A stretch of 64,000 bases of DNA from the NCBI GenBank assembly GCA_022769545.1, contig JALEJS010000035.1, positions 33,991-97,990 of the forward strand, written 5' to 3'. This document shows, in pieces, positions 1-8,654 of the stretch (positions are counted from its first letter, which is position 1; each line of letters starts with the position of its first letter). Source of the DNA: Blautia sp. GTDB lineage: Bacteria; Bacillota; Clostridia; Lachnospirales; Lachnospiraceae. A model generated the notes under the pieces. That model searched no databases, was not told the origin of the DNA, and was given only the letters and a program-made list of their open reading frames with translations. A program made the translations under genes and the position numbers.

Positions 1-2160
1 GCAGAATGGAGACTGGGGGATTACAACGAAGAAGGCGAATTTGAGGCATTTGCAGAGGAAGCCTCCGGCTGCTTCCGCGTGGACGAGGATCAGATGGGAA
101 TCGTCATCGACGGTACGAAGATCCTGGATGCACTGGACGGACGGTACGGATGTCAGCTTCAGGTATCTTTCCGGCTGGGAGAGGCAGACCTGGGCGGCGG
201 TGAGATCTGGTGTGAGATCCGCGAGCCGGAGTGTTACCTGTACTTCCCGAAAGAGAAAGATATGCTGCTGGGTGATCCCGGAATCCGTTTTTCCAGTGAC
301 GAGCCGAACCTCTGGGTGAGGAACGCCAGCTATCCGGACGGGGAAGACATCTATGCACCGATCACATCCATGGTAAGCACCGATGAGATGGTCATCCGGT
401 GTGAACAGACAGAAGACGGAACGTGGACGGCCGAGGCGGTTGGAGAAGGCTATGCAGAAATTACCGTCACCGTGGAGCATGAGTCGATCGGTAAAAAGCC
501 TTTTACTTATCCAAAAACTGTCCGGGACGAGATCTATGCCCTGCTGGTATATATGAAACAGGGACGAGGCGCTATGCTTCCGGGACAGTCACTGGATATG
601 CTGCCCTATGTCATAAGGAAAAACTATTCCGCAGAAGGGGATCTGCAGGCAGAAAACGTGACGGCACAGTATCCGGCCAGCTTCTTTGGTTATGATGAAG
701 AACTGATTACCGTGGATGAGGATGGAACCATCACCGCAGGAGATCATACAGGAGATACATGTATCACGGTATCCATTTCGGTTCCGGATAAGAACGGAGA
801 CTTTTATCCGGTCGAAAGAGATGTGAATATCTGGGTGGGTTCTGGCTTCCGAACGACACTTGTGGACAGTAATTATCCGGCAGAGCGCGGAGGCACCATC
901 TATGCTTCTGATCTGGGTGCGAAGGCTGTATTCTACAGTGAGGAATGTCCGGAAGGAATGGAACTGCCGGGTCATGTGTTCCGATTCTGCGAGTCTCCAG
1001 AGTATATGACAATCAGTGAAGACGGAAGCAGTATTACCATTTCGGAGGATATTCCGGATGGCGTTCATGTGCTGCCGGTAAGTCTTCAGACAATTGAGAT
1101 CGTGGATGGACAGGAAGAAATCAGATGCTATTCCGATGTGAGTTTCGTTCTCGGAGATCATGTCTGGGATAACGGCAGAGTGACAAAGGAAGCAACCTGT
1201 ATTGCAGAGGGAGAAAAGCGCTTCCGTTGTGTGGAACCTGGCTGTGCGGCAGTGAAGACAGAAATTCTTCCGATCGATCCGGATCATCACAGCCCGGTGA
1301 CGGATCCGCTGAAAAAAGCAACCCTGACAGCAGATGGTCTGACCGCAGGAAGCCACTGTGAACTGTGCCAGGAAACACTGGTAAAACAGAATAAGATTTA
1401 TCGTGTGTCCTCCATCACGCTATCCAAAACGTCTTATACATACAACGGAAAGGTGCAGAAGCCTTCTGTGAAGGTGGTGGATTCCAAAGGCAAGACCGTA
1501 TCCTCGTCCTATTATACGGTAACATATCCGTCGGGATGCCAGAATGTGGGCTCTTATACGGTGAAGGTTACCCTGAAAGGAAATTATTCCGGAAGCAAGA
1601 GTCTGACGTACAAGATCACAAAGGCAAATCAGACGATTACGGCTTCTGACAAGACAACGACGCTGGGTGCTGCCAGCTTCTCGCTGGGCGCGAAGACGAC
1701 ATCCGGCGGAGGAAAGCTGTCCTATACATCCGGCAACAAGGCTGCGGCAACGGTTTCCAGCAGCGGAAAGATTACGGTGAAGGGTGTGGGGGCTGCGACC
1801 ATTACCATTAAGGCGGCAGCTACATCCAATTACAATGAGGCGACGAAGAAGATTACCGTGACTGTCCGCCCGAAAGGAACGACCATTTTAGGACTTGCAA
1901 ACACTGTTTCCAGACGTCTGACTGTGGCATGGAAGCAGAATACGGCAGTGGATGGCTATCAGGTGCAGTACGGTACGTCCTCCGGCTTCTCGGGAGCAAA
2001 GCTTTATACCGTCTTTGGAAAATCGAAGGTGCTTGCATATTTCAGCAGTCTTACAAAAGGAAAGACTTATTACGTTCGCGTGAGAACCTTTAAGAAGGTT
2101 TCCGGAAAATACTACTATTCTTCCTGGAGTGCGGCGAAGAAGCTGAAAATCACGAAATAA
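1..2160 (+). CDS. Large secreted surface protein with Ig-like and Fn3 domains (5' end outside window)
   Basis: The reading frame is open from base 1, so the gene starts upstream; the first in-frame ATG (79) is internal. The visible ~719 residues are extracellular in style. A His/Cys segment (about 1150-1380, motifs HVWDNG, CVEPGCAAVKTE, HCELCQ) resembles the short repeats of clostridial surface proteins. An MBG/YDG-like beta domain (about 1410-1620, SKTSYTYNGK, NVGSYTVKV) follows, then a Big_2-like Ig fold (about 1625-1865), then a C-terminal fibronectin type III domain (about 1870-2157, YQVQYGTSSGFSGAK, YYVRVRTFKK). It ends KKLKITK with no LPXTG motif or membrane anchor, so attachment would have to come from the missing N-terminal part. 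Probable role: adhesion or surface display; the ligand cannot be read from sequence. A strong terminator follows directly. Confidence 0.8.
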   Translation, partial: AEWRLGDYNEEGEFEAFAEEASGCFRVDEDQMGIVIDGTKILDALDGRYGCQLQVSFRLGEADLGGGEIWCEIREPECYLYFPKEKDMLLGDPGIRFSSDEPNLWVRNASYPDGEDIYAPITSMVSTDEMVIRCEQTEDGTWTAEAVGEGYAEITVTVEHESIGKKPFTYPKTVRDEIYALLVYMKQGRGAMLPGQSLDMLPYVIRKNYSAEGDLQAENVTAQYPASFFGYDEELITVDEDGTITAGDHTGDTCITVSISVPDKNGDFYPVERDVNIWVGSGFRTTLVDSNYPAERGGTIYASDLGAKAVFYSEECPEGMELPGHVFRFCESPEYMTISEDGSSITISEDIPDGVHVLPVSLQTIEIVDGQEEIRCYSDVSFVLGDHVWDNGRVTKEATCIAEGEKRFRCVEPGCAAVKTEILPIDPDHHSPVTDPLKKATLTADGLTAGSHCELCQETLVKQNKIYRVSSITLSKTSYTYNGKVQKPSVKVVDSKGKTVSSSYYTVTYPSGCQNVGSYTVKVTLKGNYSGSKSLTYKITKANQTITASDKTTTLGAASFSLGAKTTSGGGKLSYTSGNKAAATVSSSGKITVKGVGAATITIKAAATSNYNEATKKITVTVRPKGTTILGLANTVSRRLTVAWKQNTAVDGYQVQYGTSSGFSGAKLYTVFGKSKVLAYFSSLTKGKTYYVRVRTFKKVSGKYYYSSWSAAKKLKITK

Positions 2161-2165
2161 AAAAA

Positions 2166-2209
2166 TGGAAAAAGGGTCTTTCCCGATGAGGGAGAGATCC
2201 TTTTTCCGT
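2166..2209 (+). terminator. Rho-independent terminator after the surface protein gene
   Basis: A long hairpin starts six bases after the TAA. The arm GGAAAAAGG...CTTTCCC pairs with AGGGAGAG...CCTTTTTCC around a GATG loop. The A-rich left arm and T-rich right arm would let it work in both directions, so it may also stop the Rrf2 gene arriving from the other strand. Confidence 0.85.
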
Positions 2210-2233
2210 TTAGGAAAGAATTTCGTTATGTTC

Positions 2234-2641
2234 TCAGAATGTTCCGTTGATGAGATCTTCCAGTGTGATGTGAAAGAAAAAATCATGTGCCAGCTGATCA
2301 AATTTCTTCCACAGCGGCAGAGTGACGCAGTGCTCTTTCCGGCTGCAGGGTTCGGCGTCGGGCATGAGACAGGCCACAGATACAAGAGGCCCTTCCGTCA
2401 GCTCGATAATCTCACCGATGATGTATTCCTTTGGCGATTTTGTAAGCTGATAACCGCCTCCTTTTCCGCGAAGTCCCTTCAGCAGTTTGTTTTTTACCAG
2501 GATCTTCAGGATGATTTCCAGATATTTTTCAGAAATTTCCTGGCGGGCGGCAATATCCTTCAGCGGTACATATTCGTCCTGGGGATGCTGGGCCAGATCA
2601 ATCAGAACTCTGAGTGCATAGCGTGCTTTTGTTGAAATCAT
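2234..2641 (-). CDS. Rrf2-family transcriptional regulator with a three-cysteine cluster
   Basis: This 135-residue protein has the Rrf2 winged helix (MISTKARYALRVLIDLA, the recognition region EISEKYLEIILKILVKNKLL, and the wing GKGGGYQLTKSP). It carries three cysteines in the IscR/NsrR position spaced C-x7-C-x5-C (CLMPDAEPCSRKEHC), close to the C-x5-C-x5/7-C that binds Fe-S clusters in IscR, so an Fe-S or redox sensor is plausible. The start at 2641 is chosen because AGGAGGT lies about 8 bases upstream; a longer in-frame ATG at 2677 has no such site. It diverges from the cysK operon, which contains a second Rrf2 gene lacking the cysteine triad, so the two are not duplicates in function. Target genes are not known; iron-sulfur or cysteine homeostasis is an inference. 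Confidence 0.88.
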   Translation of the reverse strand: MISTKARYALRVLIDLAQHPQDEYVPLKDIAARQEISEKYLEIILKILVKNKLLKGLRGKGGGYQLTKSPKEYIIGEIIELTEGPLVSVACLMPDAEPCSRKEHCVTLPLWKKFDQLAHDFFFHITLEDLINGTF

Positions 2642-2700
2642 GAGATTACCTCCTGTTTTGGCGGGTTCCGGGGTCATTCATCCACGATCGTGCAGGCACG

Positions 2701-2938
2701 ATGTGGTGTCAGACCTTTTGCTCCTGGTATTATTATATGATGTTGGGGTCAAAAGCCCCCAACTATGATACTTTCGGATTGTTCCGTGCTTTGCACTCCC
2801 ACAATCCTACCCATTATTCGCATATCGTGGGATTAGAATCCCACTTTTATGCTCATATTGGGGCGGGTCCCAAGGTCTTTCACCCACTTATGAGCAAGCT
2901 CATGTGGGCTTAGACCTTTTGACCCTGGTATCATTATA
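2701..2938. repeat. Palindrome-rich intergenic repeat element between the Rrf2 and cysK genes
   Basis: The 439-bp gap 2642-3080 has no gene and is mostly one structured element. AGACCTTTTGCTCCTGGTATTATTATA (split here as AGACCTTTTGCTCC and TGGTATTATTATA, 2711-2737) recurs at 2910-2936 with ACC for CTC, and an inverted version (ATGATGTTGGGGTCAAAAG) sits at 2738-2756, giving terminal inverted repeats. Inside are a hairpin GTGGGATT-AG-AATCCCAC (about 2828-2845) and a hairpin CCCACTTATGAGC-AA-GCTCATGTGGG (2882-2908). The segment TTCCGTGCTTTGCACTCCCA at 2782 is closely similar to TTCCGTGCCAAGCACTCCCA in the repeat at 44769, so this is a member or relative of a dispersed family. No ORF with a ribosome binding site is present. 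Confidence 0.7.
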
Positions 2939-2979
2939 TTTCATACAGAAAAAAGTTTCAAGAAAAACCAATAAACCCA

Positions 2980-3009
2980 TTGACATACTAGGTTAATAGT
3001 GATAGTATG
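2980..3009 (+). promoter_or_regulatory. Promoter and probable Rrf2/CymR operator of the cysK operon
   Basis: TTGACA (2980-2985), a 17-base spacer and TAGTAT (3003-3008) make a near-consensus sigma-A promoter. The dyad CATACTA-N12-TAGTATG (2984-3009) spans the spacer and the -10 element, exactly where a repressor would block RNA polymerase. AT-rich dyads of this size are typical Rrf2-family sites, so autoregulation by the Rrf2 protein encoded in the operon (4028-4474) is the simplest reading. Confidence 0.7.
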
Positions 3010-3080
3010 CATAACATAAGAAAAAGGAAAGAGGCCATATAAAGGGTCTTGCAAATAAGAAAGAAAAGAGGGAATCAATT

Positions 3081-4013
3081 ATGGCAAATTATTACAAAGG
3101 TACATTAGGACTGATCGGAAATACCCCGCTGGTGGAAGTGACAAATATTGAGAAGGATCTGGGACTGGAAGCTACCATTCTGGTAAAACTGGAATATTTT
3201 AATCCGGCCGGAAGTGTGAAGGACCGAATTGCGAAAGCAATGATTGAGGACGCAGAGGAGCGAGGCCTTCTCAAAGAAGGATCGGTAATCATTGAACCGA
3301 CTTCCGGAAACACAGGAATTGGTCTGGCGTCCATCGCAGCGGCGAAAGGCTACCGTATCATTCTCACCATGCCGGAGACTATGAGTGTGGAGAGAAGAAA
3401 TATTCTGAAAGCATATGGTGCAGAGCTGGTTCTGACCGAGGGTGCGAAAGGAATGAAGGGAGCCATTGCGAAGGCGGATGAGCTGGCAAAGGAAATTCCG
3501 GACAGCTTTATTCCGGGACAGTTTGTAAATCCGGCAAATCCGGCAATTCATAAAGCTACAACAGGTCCTGAAATCTGGAGAGATACCGACGGAAATGTAG
3601 ATATCTTTATTGCAGGTGTGGGAACCGGCGGTACGGTTACCGGAACCGGAGAATATCTGAAGGAACAGAATCCCAATGTAAAAGTCGTTGCGCTGGAACC
3701 GGCAGCCTCTCCGGTATTGTCAGAAGGAAAAGCAGGTCCGCACAAAATTCAGGGAATCGGTGCCGGATTTGTGCCGGATGTATTAAACACAAAAATTTAT
3801 GATGAAGTATTTAAGGCAGAGAATGAAGATGCCTTCGCGGCAGCGAAACTCCTTGCCAGAAAAGAGGGAATCCTGGTGGGGATTTCGTCCGGAGCTGCTT
3901 TGCACGCAGCCATCGAACTGGCAAAACGCCCGGAAAACAAAGGAAAAACCATTGTGGCGCTGCTGCCGGATACCGGAGACAGATATTACTCCACCCCCAT
4001 TTTTACGGATTAA
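3081..4013 (+). CDS. cysK: Cysteine synthase A (O-acetylserine sulfhydrylase)
   Basis: PLP enzyme that condenses O-acetylserine with sulfide to give cysteine and acetate in the cytoplasm. The 310-residue length is normal for CysK. The PLP lysine is K47 in [11 protein letters not shown]; the substrate loop is TSGNTG (74-79); the phosphate cup is [12 protein letters not shown]; the C-terminal GISSGAAL and [12 protein letters not shown] motifs are characteristic and the latter distinguishes it from cystathionine beta-synthase. The ribosome binding site is AGAGGG, 9 bases before ATG. It is the first gene of the operon cysK - rrf2 - ABC importer, so cysteine synthesis and probable cystine import are co-controlled from the promoter at 2980. 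Confidence 0.96.
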   Translation: MANYYKGTLGLIGNTPLVEVTNIEKDLGLEATILVKLEYFNPAGSVKDRIAKAMIEDAEERGLLKEGSVIIEPTSGNTGIGLASIAAAKGYRIILTMPETMSVERRNILKAYGAELVLTEGAKGMKGAIAKADELAKEIPDSFIPGQFVNPANPAIHKATTGPEIWRDTDGNVDIFIAGVGTGGTVTGTGEYLKEQNPNVKVVALEPAASPVLSEGKAGPHKIQGIGAGFVPDVLNTKIYDEVFKAENEDAFAAAKLLARKEGILVGISSGAALHAAIELAKRPENKGKTIVALLPDTGDRYYSTPIFTD

Positions 4014-4027
4014 AAGGAATGTAAAGA

Positions 4028-4474
4028 ATGAATTTTTCAAAACGAAGCAGATACGGAATCCGGGCATTGATCGATTTGGCGCAGAATACAGAGGCGGGCT
4101 GTGTGCAGTTAAGTGATATTGCAGACAGAAACTGTATTTCCGTGAAATATCTGGAACAGATTTTTTCAGGCCTTCGAAAGGCCGGAATCCTGCGCAGCGT
4201 TAAGGGCCCTCAGGGGGGCTATCTGCTGGCAAAGGAACCCTCGAAGCTGAAAATTGCGGATGTGATTCTCGCGCTGGACGGAAGTTACTTTCTGGAGAAG
4301 GAAGAATGTCAGGATGATGAAAAAGGAAAAGCAGAAGCACTTGCAGTGCAGACAGATATTATTGATCCCATCAATCAGTATATCCATCAGTTCTTAAATA
4401 CGCTGACCCTGCAGACTCTGGTGGAGAGCTCCGAAGGATATAAGGCGCTTACAGGAGATATGTATTATATCTGA
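4028..4474 (+). CDS. Rrf2-family regulator, CymR-like (cysteine metabolism repressor)
   Basis: This 148-residue protein has a standard Rrf2 winged helix (MNFSKRSRYGIRALIDLAQ, SVKYLEQIFSGLRKAGILRS, GPQGGYLLAKEP) but lacks the cysteine triad of Fe-S type members; only scattered cysteines occur (CQDDEK). That pattern matches CymR, which in Bacillus and Staphylococcus represses cysteine and cystine uptake genes and forms a complex with CysK. The gene starts 14 bases after cysK and is followed 15 bases later by ABC importer genes, so a CymR-CysK regulatory pair inside its own regulon is likely. The identification rests on context and cysteine content; orthology to CymR is inferred. Confidence 0.85.
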   Translation: MNFSKRSRYGIRALIDLAQNTEAGCVQLSDIADRNCISVKYLEQIFSGLRKAGILRSVKGPQGGYLLAKEPSKLKIADVILALDGSYFLEKEECQDDEKGKAEALAVQTDIIDPINQYIHQFLNTLTLQTLVESSEGYKALTGDMYYI

Positions 4475-4489
4475 CAGGGAGAAGAAACA

Positions 4490-5149
4490 ATGAACTGGGA
4501 ATTTATCATAAAATATTTGCCGCTCTATGAGAAAGCTGCATGGCTCACACTTCGTATCGGGCTTGCCGGTGTAATATGTGCCATCCTTCTCGGACTGTGC
4601 TGCGCAGTGATCCAGTATTATAAAATCCCGATTCTTAGAAGAATCATTGCGGTATATATTGAACTCAGCAGAAACACACCGCTTCTGGTACAGCTGTTCT
4701 TTATCTATTACGGGCTTCCAAAAATAGGCATACAGACAGATGCACAGACCTGCGGTGTGGCAGGGCTGGCATTTCTCGGCGGAAGCTATATGGCAGAGGC
4801 CTTTCGAAGCGGCCTGGAAGCAGTGGCGGTGATCCAGGAGGAGAGTGCGCTGAGTCTGGGCATGAACCATTATCAGGTGATGCGGTATGTGATTCTTCCG
4901 CAGGCGGTATCGATCAGTGTCCCGGCATTTGTGGCAAATGTGATTTTCCTTTTGAAAGAGACAAGTGTGTTCAGTGCGATCAGTCTGATGGATCTGATGT
5001 TTACGGCAAAGGATCTGATCGGCCTGTACTATAAAACGGCAGAAAGTCTGTTTTTGCTGGTCGTATTTTATCTTCTGATCCTGCTGCCGGTATCCATATT
5101 GGGCAGTCTGCTGGAAAGGAGGCTGCGCTATGCCGGATTTGGGGCTTGA
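4490..5149 (+). CDS. Amino-acid ABC transporter permease (His/Glu/Gln/Arg/cystine type), first subunit
   Basis: This 219-residue integral membrane protein belongs to the HisMQ family. About five membrane helices are visible, with the conserved amphipathic entry YIELSRNTPLLVQLFFIYYGLP (seen as ELSRNTPLL and LVQLFFIYYGLP) and the EAA loop YMAEAFRSGLEAV...QEESALSLGMNHYQVMRYVILPQA that contacts the ATPase. The ribosome binding site is GGGAGAAG. Its end overlaps the next permease gene by 20 bases. With two permeases, an ATPase and a binding protein behind cysK, the likely substrate is cystine or a related sulfur amino acid. Confidence 0.93.
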   Translation: MNWEFIIKYLPLYEKAAWLTLRIGLAGVICAILLGLCCAVIQYYKIPILRRIIAVYIELSRNTPLLVQLFFIYYGLPKIGIQTDAQTCGVAGLAFLGGSYMAEAFRSGLEAVAVIQEESALSLGMNHYQVMRYVILPQAVSISVPAFVANVIFLLKETSVFSAISLMDLMFTAKDLIGLYYKTAESLFLLVVFYLLILLPVSILGSLLERRLRYAGFGA

Positions 5150-5804
5150 GGTTCTGTTAAAAGGGAAAAATATGGCCCGCCTTCTGGGCGGGCTGGGAAT
5201 TGCGATGAAAATCAGTCTGATTTCCGTGGCCGTCAGCATTCCGCTGGGAATTCTGCTGGGAGTGCTGATGACCTGGAAAAATCCGCTGATTCGTGCCATA
5301 CTGAAAATTTATCTGGAATTCATCCGGATCATGCCGCAGATGGTTCTTCTGTTTCTGGTATATTTTGGGACGACGAGGGCGTTTGGCTGGGATCTGTCGG
5401 GAGAGACGGCATCGGTGATCGTTTTTACTCTCTGGGGAACAGCGGAAATGAGTGATCTGGTACGGGGAGCGCTGATCAGTATTCCTGTACATCAGTATGA
5501 AAGCAGTGAGGCACTGGGACTGAATAAAATGCAGTCTTATATGTACATTATCATTCCGCAGACGGTCCGGAGACTGATTCCGCTATCCATCAACCTGATT
5601 ACGAGAATGATCAAGACGACCAGCCTGATTCTTATGATCGGTGTGGTGGAAGTTCTGAAGGTGGCGCAGCAGATTATTGAGGCAAACCGGATGGCCAGCC
5701 CCAATGCTGCGTTTGGAATTTATCTGATGGTATTTATGATGTATTTTCTGGCCTGCTGGCCCATCAGCCTGCTGGCAAAATATCTGGAAAAGAGATGGAG
5801 GTGA
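5130..5804 (+). CDS. Amino-acid ABC transporter permease, second subunit
   Basis: This 224-residue HisMQ-family permease is paralogous to the one before it, so the transporter is a heterodimer. It has the same features: EFIRIMPQMVLLFLVYFGTTRAF, and an EAA loop AEMSDLVRGALISIPVHQYESSEALGLNK ending in the IIPQTVRRLIP motif (quoted segments are from residues about 70-160). The start at 5130 lies inside the upstream gene with AAAGGAGG 7 bases before it, indicating translational coupling. Seven bases separate its stop from the ATPase start. Confidence 0.92.
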   Translation: MPDLGLEVLLKGKNMARLLGGLGIAMKISLISVAVSIPLGILLGVLMTWKNPLIRAILKIYLEFIRIMPQMVLLFLVYFGTTRAFGWDLSGETASVIVFTLWGTAEMSDLVRGALISIPVHQYESSEALGLNKMQSYMYIIIPQTVRRLIPLSINLITRMIKTTSLILMIGVVEVLKVAQQIIEANRMASPNAAFGIYLMVFMMYFLACWPISLLAKYLEKRWR

Positions 5805-5810
5805 GAATTC

Positions 5811-6578
5811 ATGTCAGAGGAATTGCTGAGAATTGAACATCTGAAAAAACAATTTGACGGGAATGTGGTTCTGGATGACCTGAATCTCACAGTACATAAA
5901 GGAGAAGTCGTTGTGATCGTCGGCCCAAGCGGCTGCGGAAAGAGTACGCTGCTTCGATGTATCAACGCCCTGGAGCAGATTCAGGGCGGCAAAATCACAC
6001 TGGATGGGGAAGCCATCGACCGGAACGGCAAAAATCTTACCGGGCTTCGGCAGAAAATCGGGATGGTATTTCAGAGCTACGAGCTGTTTCCCCATCTTAC
6101 GGTACTGGACAATATTCTTCTGGCACCGTTAAAGGTACAGAAAAGAGAGAAAAAAGAAGTGACGCAGGAGGCACAGCGCCTTCTGGAAAGAGTTGGTCTG
6201 CGGGAAAAGGCAGACCGCTTTCCGAGACAGCTTTCCGGCGGGCAGAAACAGAGAGTGGCGATTGTGCGGGCTCTGTGCATGCATCCGGAAATCATGCTGT
6301 TTGATGAGGTGACAGCGGCACTTGATCCGGAAATGGTCCGGGAGGTTCTGGACGTGATGCTTGATCTGGCAGCACAGGGAAGAACCATGCTGATCGTCAC
6401 GCATGAAATGCAGTTTGCCCGGGCGGTTGCGGACAGGATCCTGTTTCTGGAGAACGGGAAAATTGTGGAGGATTCCGATCCGGAAACTTTTTTTGAGCAT
6501 CCGAAAACGGAACGGGCGCAGCAGTTTTTGAATGTATTTACTTTTAAAAATATAAAAAATTCCGCAGAAGCAGGATAA
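5811..6578 (+). CDS. Amino-acid ABC transporter ATP-binding protein
   Basis: This 255-residue ATPase has all nucleotide-binding motifs: Walker A GPSGCGKST (about residue 38), Q-loop VFQSYELFPHLTV, signature LSGGQKQR, Walker B IMLFDEV, D-loop ALDPEMV and the switch histidine in IVTHEM. The usual FDEPTSALDPE reads FDEVTAALDPE here, a mild departure that keeps the catalytic glutamate. It energises uptake through the two preceding permeases. The short C-terminal tail (FKNIKNSAEAG) has no regulatory domain of the MetN type. Confidence 0.94.
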   Translation: MSEELLRIEHLKKQFDGNVVLDDLNLTVHKGEVVVIVGPSGCGKSTLLRCINALEQIQGGKITLDGEAIDRNGKNLTGLRQKIGMVFQSYELFPHLTVLDNILLAPLKVQKREKKEVTQEAQRLLERVGLREKADRFPRQLSGGQKQRVAIVRALCMHPEIMLFDEVTAALDPEMVREVLDVMLDLAAQGRTMLIVTHEMQFARAVADRILFLENGKIVEDSDPETFFEHPKTERAQQFLNVFTFKNIKNSAEAG

Positions 6579-6607
6579 ACAGCGGAAAAGAAGAGGAGAA
6601 CAGAATT

Positions 6608-7444
6608 ATGAAAAAATTACAGACAATTGCAGTAGCAGCAACCCTGGCACTTTCCACCGTATTTGCATCTGTCACCTATGCAGGGGATGACGTGTTCCGT
6701 ACATTGGATGAGATCAAAGAGGATGGAACCATTCACATCGGCGTATTTTCCGATAAAAATCCATTTGGTTATGTGGATGAAAACGGAGAGTATCAGGGCT
6801 ATGATGTTTATTTTGCCAATCGCATCGGAGAAGATCTGGGCGTCGAAGTCGACTTTGTATCTACAGAGGCAGCCAACCGTATTGAATATCTGCAGACCGG
6901 CAAGGTGGATCTGATCCTGGCAAACTTTACCGTGACAGAAGAGCGTGCGGAAGAAGTAGACTTTGCGCTTCCGTACATGAATGTGGCTCTGGGGGTGGTG
7001 TCTCCGGATGACAAGGTGATTGAGAGTCTGGATAACTGGAAGGAAGACGATCAGATGATTGTCATTTCCGGAACGACAGCGGAGACATATCTGATTGAAA
7101 ATTATCCGGATATTCCACTGCAGAAATATGACTCCTATGCAACAGCCAAAAATGCACTGGAAAACGGAAACGGAGCAGCATGGGCAAACGATAACACAGA
7201 GGTTATCGCATTTGCACTTCAGAATGAAGGCTACACCGTGGGAATTCCGTCTCTTGGCAGTCAGGATACCATTGCACCGGCAGTGTCCAAAGGAAACGAA
7301 ACCCTTCTGACATGGCTCAATGAAGAAATCGAAGCATTGGGAGAAGAACAGTTCTTCCATGCAGATTATGATGCAACACTTGTGGATACCTACGGCGAGG
7401 AATATAAAGAAGAACTGGTGGTAGAAGGCGGCGTGACGGAGTAA
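6608..7444 (+). CDS. Extracellular amino-acid (probable cystine) binding protein
   Basis: This is a 278-residue solute-binding protein of the SBP_bac_3 type (IHIGVFSDKNPFGYVDENGEYQGYDVYFANRI, here IGVFSDKNPFGYVD and YQGYDVYFA; also EYLQTGKVDLILANFTVTEER). The N-terminal signal peptide is MKKLQTIAVAATLALSTVFASVTYA. Oddly it has no lipobox cysteine, although Gram-positive binding proteins are normally lipid-anchored; the expected cleavage VTYA-GD would release the protein. It is the last gene of the cysK operon, followed by a terminator. Substrate inferred from neighbours, not from binding residues. Confidence 0.92.
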   Translation: MKKLQTIAVAATLALSTVFASVTYAGDDVFRTLDEIKEDGTIHIGVFSDKNPFGYVDENGEYQGYDVYFANRIGEDLGVEVDFVSTEAANRIEYLQTGKVDLILANFTVTEERAEEVDFALPYMNVALGVVSPDDKVIESLDNWKEDDQMIVISGTTAETYLIENYPDIPLQKYDSYATAKNALENGNGAAWANDNTEVIAFALQNEGYTVGIPSLGSQDTIAPAVSKGNETLLTWLNEEIEALGEEQFFHADYDATLVDTYGEEYKEELVVEGGVTE

Positions 7445-7483
7445 TCCGGGGGAACGCGTCAGATGAATAAAAAAGAAAGAATT

Positions 7484-7516
7484 GAAAATGCGGGATCATG
7501 CAGACCCCGCATTTTC
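7484..7516 (+). terminator. Terminator of the cysK-ABC operon
   Basis: The stem GAAAATGCGGG / CCCCGCATTTTC has a 10-base loop and is followed by TTCATTT. It lies between the binding-protein stop and the mnmA start and overlaps the mnmA leader, so mnmA must have its own promoter or depend on read-through. Confidence 0.8.
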
Positions 7517-7541
7517 TTCATTTCAGAGTGAGGGAATATTT

Positions 7542-8624
7542 ATGAGAAAAAAAGCATTGATTGCCATGAGCGGGGGTGTGGACAGCTCGGTGGCTGCCCT
7601 TCTCACGCAGCAGACGGGAGATACCTGTATCGGGATCAATCTGAAACTGTATCATAACGAGGATATCGGCGTGGATCGTCAGAAGACCTGCTGTTCTCTG
7701 GAGGATGTGGAAGCGGCCCGGACGGTTGCCTGGCGTCTGGGAATGCGGTTTTATGTGTTTAATTTCACCGGCTGCTTCCGGGAAGCCGTGATTGACCGCT
7801 TTACAGATGCGTATCAGCAGGGGTGGACACCCAATCCCTGTATTGACTGTAACCGTTATCTGAAATTCGGAAAGCTGATGGAGCGAATGAGGCAGCTGGA
7901 AATGGATTATATTGTGACCGGACATTATGCACGGACAGAGTATGAGACAGGCAGGAACCGGTATGTTCTGAAAAAGGGAAAGGACCCGAATAAAGATCAG
8001 TCTTATGTGCTGTATATGCTGACCCAGGAGCAGCTGGCGCATATCCGTTTTCCGCTGGGGGAATTCAGCAAGGATGAGGTCCGGAAGATGGCGGAAGAGC
8101 ATGGATTTGTCAACGCGAAAAAAAGAGACAGCCAGGATATCTGTTTTGTTCCGGATGGAGATTATGCGAAAGTCATTGAGACAATTACCGGAGCGAGTGC
8201 CGTTCCCGGATTGTTTACAGACAGCAGCGGAAACATACTGGGGCAGCATCGGGGAATCATTCATTACACCATCGGGCAGCGCAGGGGACTGCGCATTTCG
8301 GGAAAAGAACGACTGTATGTGGTGGATATTCTGCCGGAAGAAAACCTGGTGATCCTCGGAACCGATCAGGAGCTGTTTCGAAGGGAACTTACAGCGGAGC
8401 AGGTGAATCTGATTTCCTGTGAAAAGCTCACGGAACCCATACGGGTAAAGGCAAAGGTCCGTTATCGACACACAGAGCAGCCTGCACTGGCGTGGCAGAC
8501 GGAGGATGGAAAACTGCATGTCCGGTTTGATGAGCCGCAGCGAGCAATCACCAAAGGACAGGCGGTGGTACTGTATGATGATGATCTAGTGGTCGGGGGA
8601 GGTGTGATCACGGAAATTCTGTAA
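7542..8624 (+). CDS. mnmA: tRNA-specific 2-thiouridylase
   Basis: MnmA installs the 2-thio group on U34 of Lys, Glu and Gln tRNAs, using ATP and a persulfide sulfur from a cysteine desulfurase. The protein is 360 residues. The PP-loop ATP site is SGGVDSS (residues 10-16); the catalytic cysteines are in NPCIDCNRYLKFG and SQDICFV; the tRNA-binding region GHYARTEYETGRNRY, KDQSYVLYMLTQEQL and the GQRRGLRISG segment are present. The start at 7542 is preferred over an in-frame ATG at 7482 because homology begins at MRKKALIAMSGG and GAGGGA precedes it. Its position after the cysteine operon fits a shared sulfur theme but may be chance. Confidence 0.95.
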   Translation: MRKKALIAMSGGVDSSVAALLTQQTGDTCIGINLKLYHNEDIGVDRQKTCCSLEDVEAARTVAWRLGMRFYVFNFTGCFREAVIDRFTDAYQQGWTPNPCIDCNRYLKFGKLMERMRQLEMDYIVTGHYARTEYETGRNRYVLKKGKDPNKDQSYVLYMLTQEQLAHIRFPLGEFSKDEVRKMAEEHGFVNAKKRDSQDICFVPDGDYAKVIETITGASAVPGLFTDSSGNILGQHRGIIHYTIGQRRGLRISGKERLYVVDILPEENLVILGTDQELFRRELTAEQVNLISCEKLTEPIRVKAKVRYRHTEQPALAWQTEDGKLHVRFDEPQRAITKGQAVVLYDDDLVVGGGVITEIL

Positions 8625-8654
8625 AATTCAAGCCGAACGCAGCTGTGAAAATAC

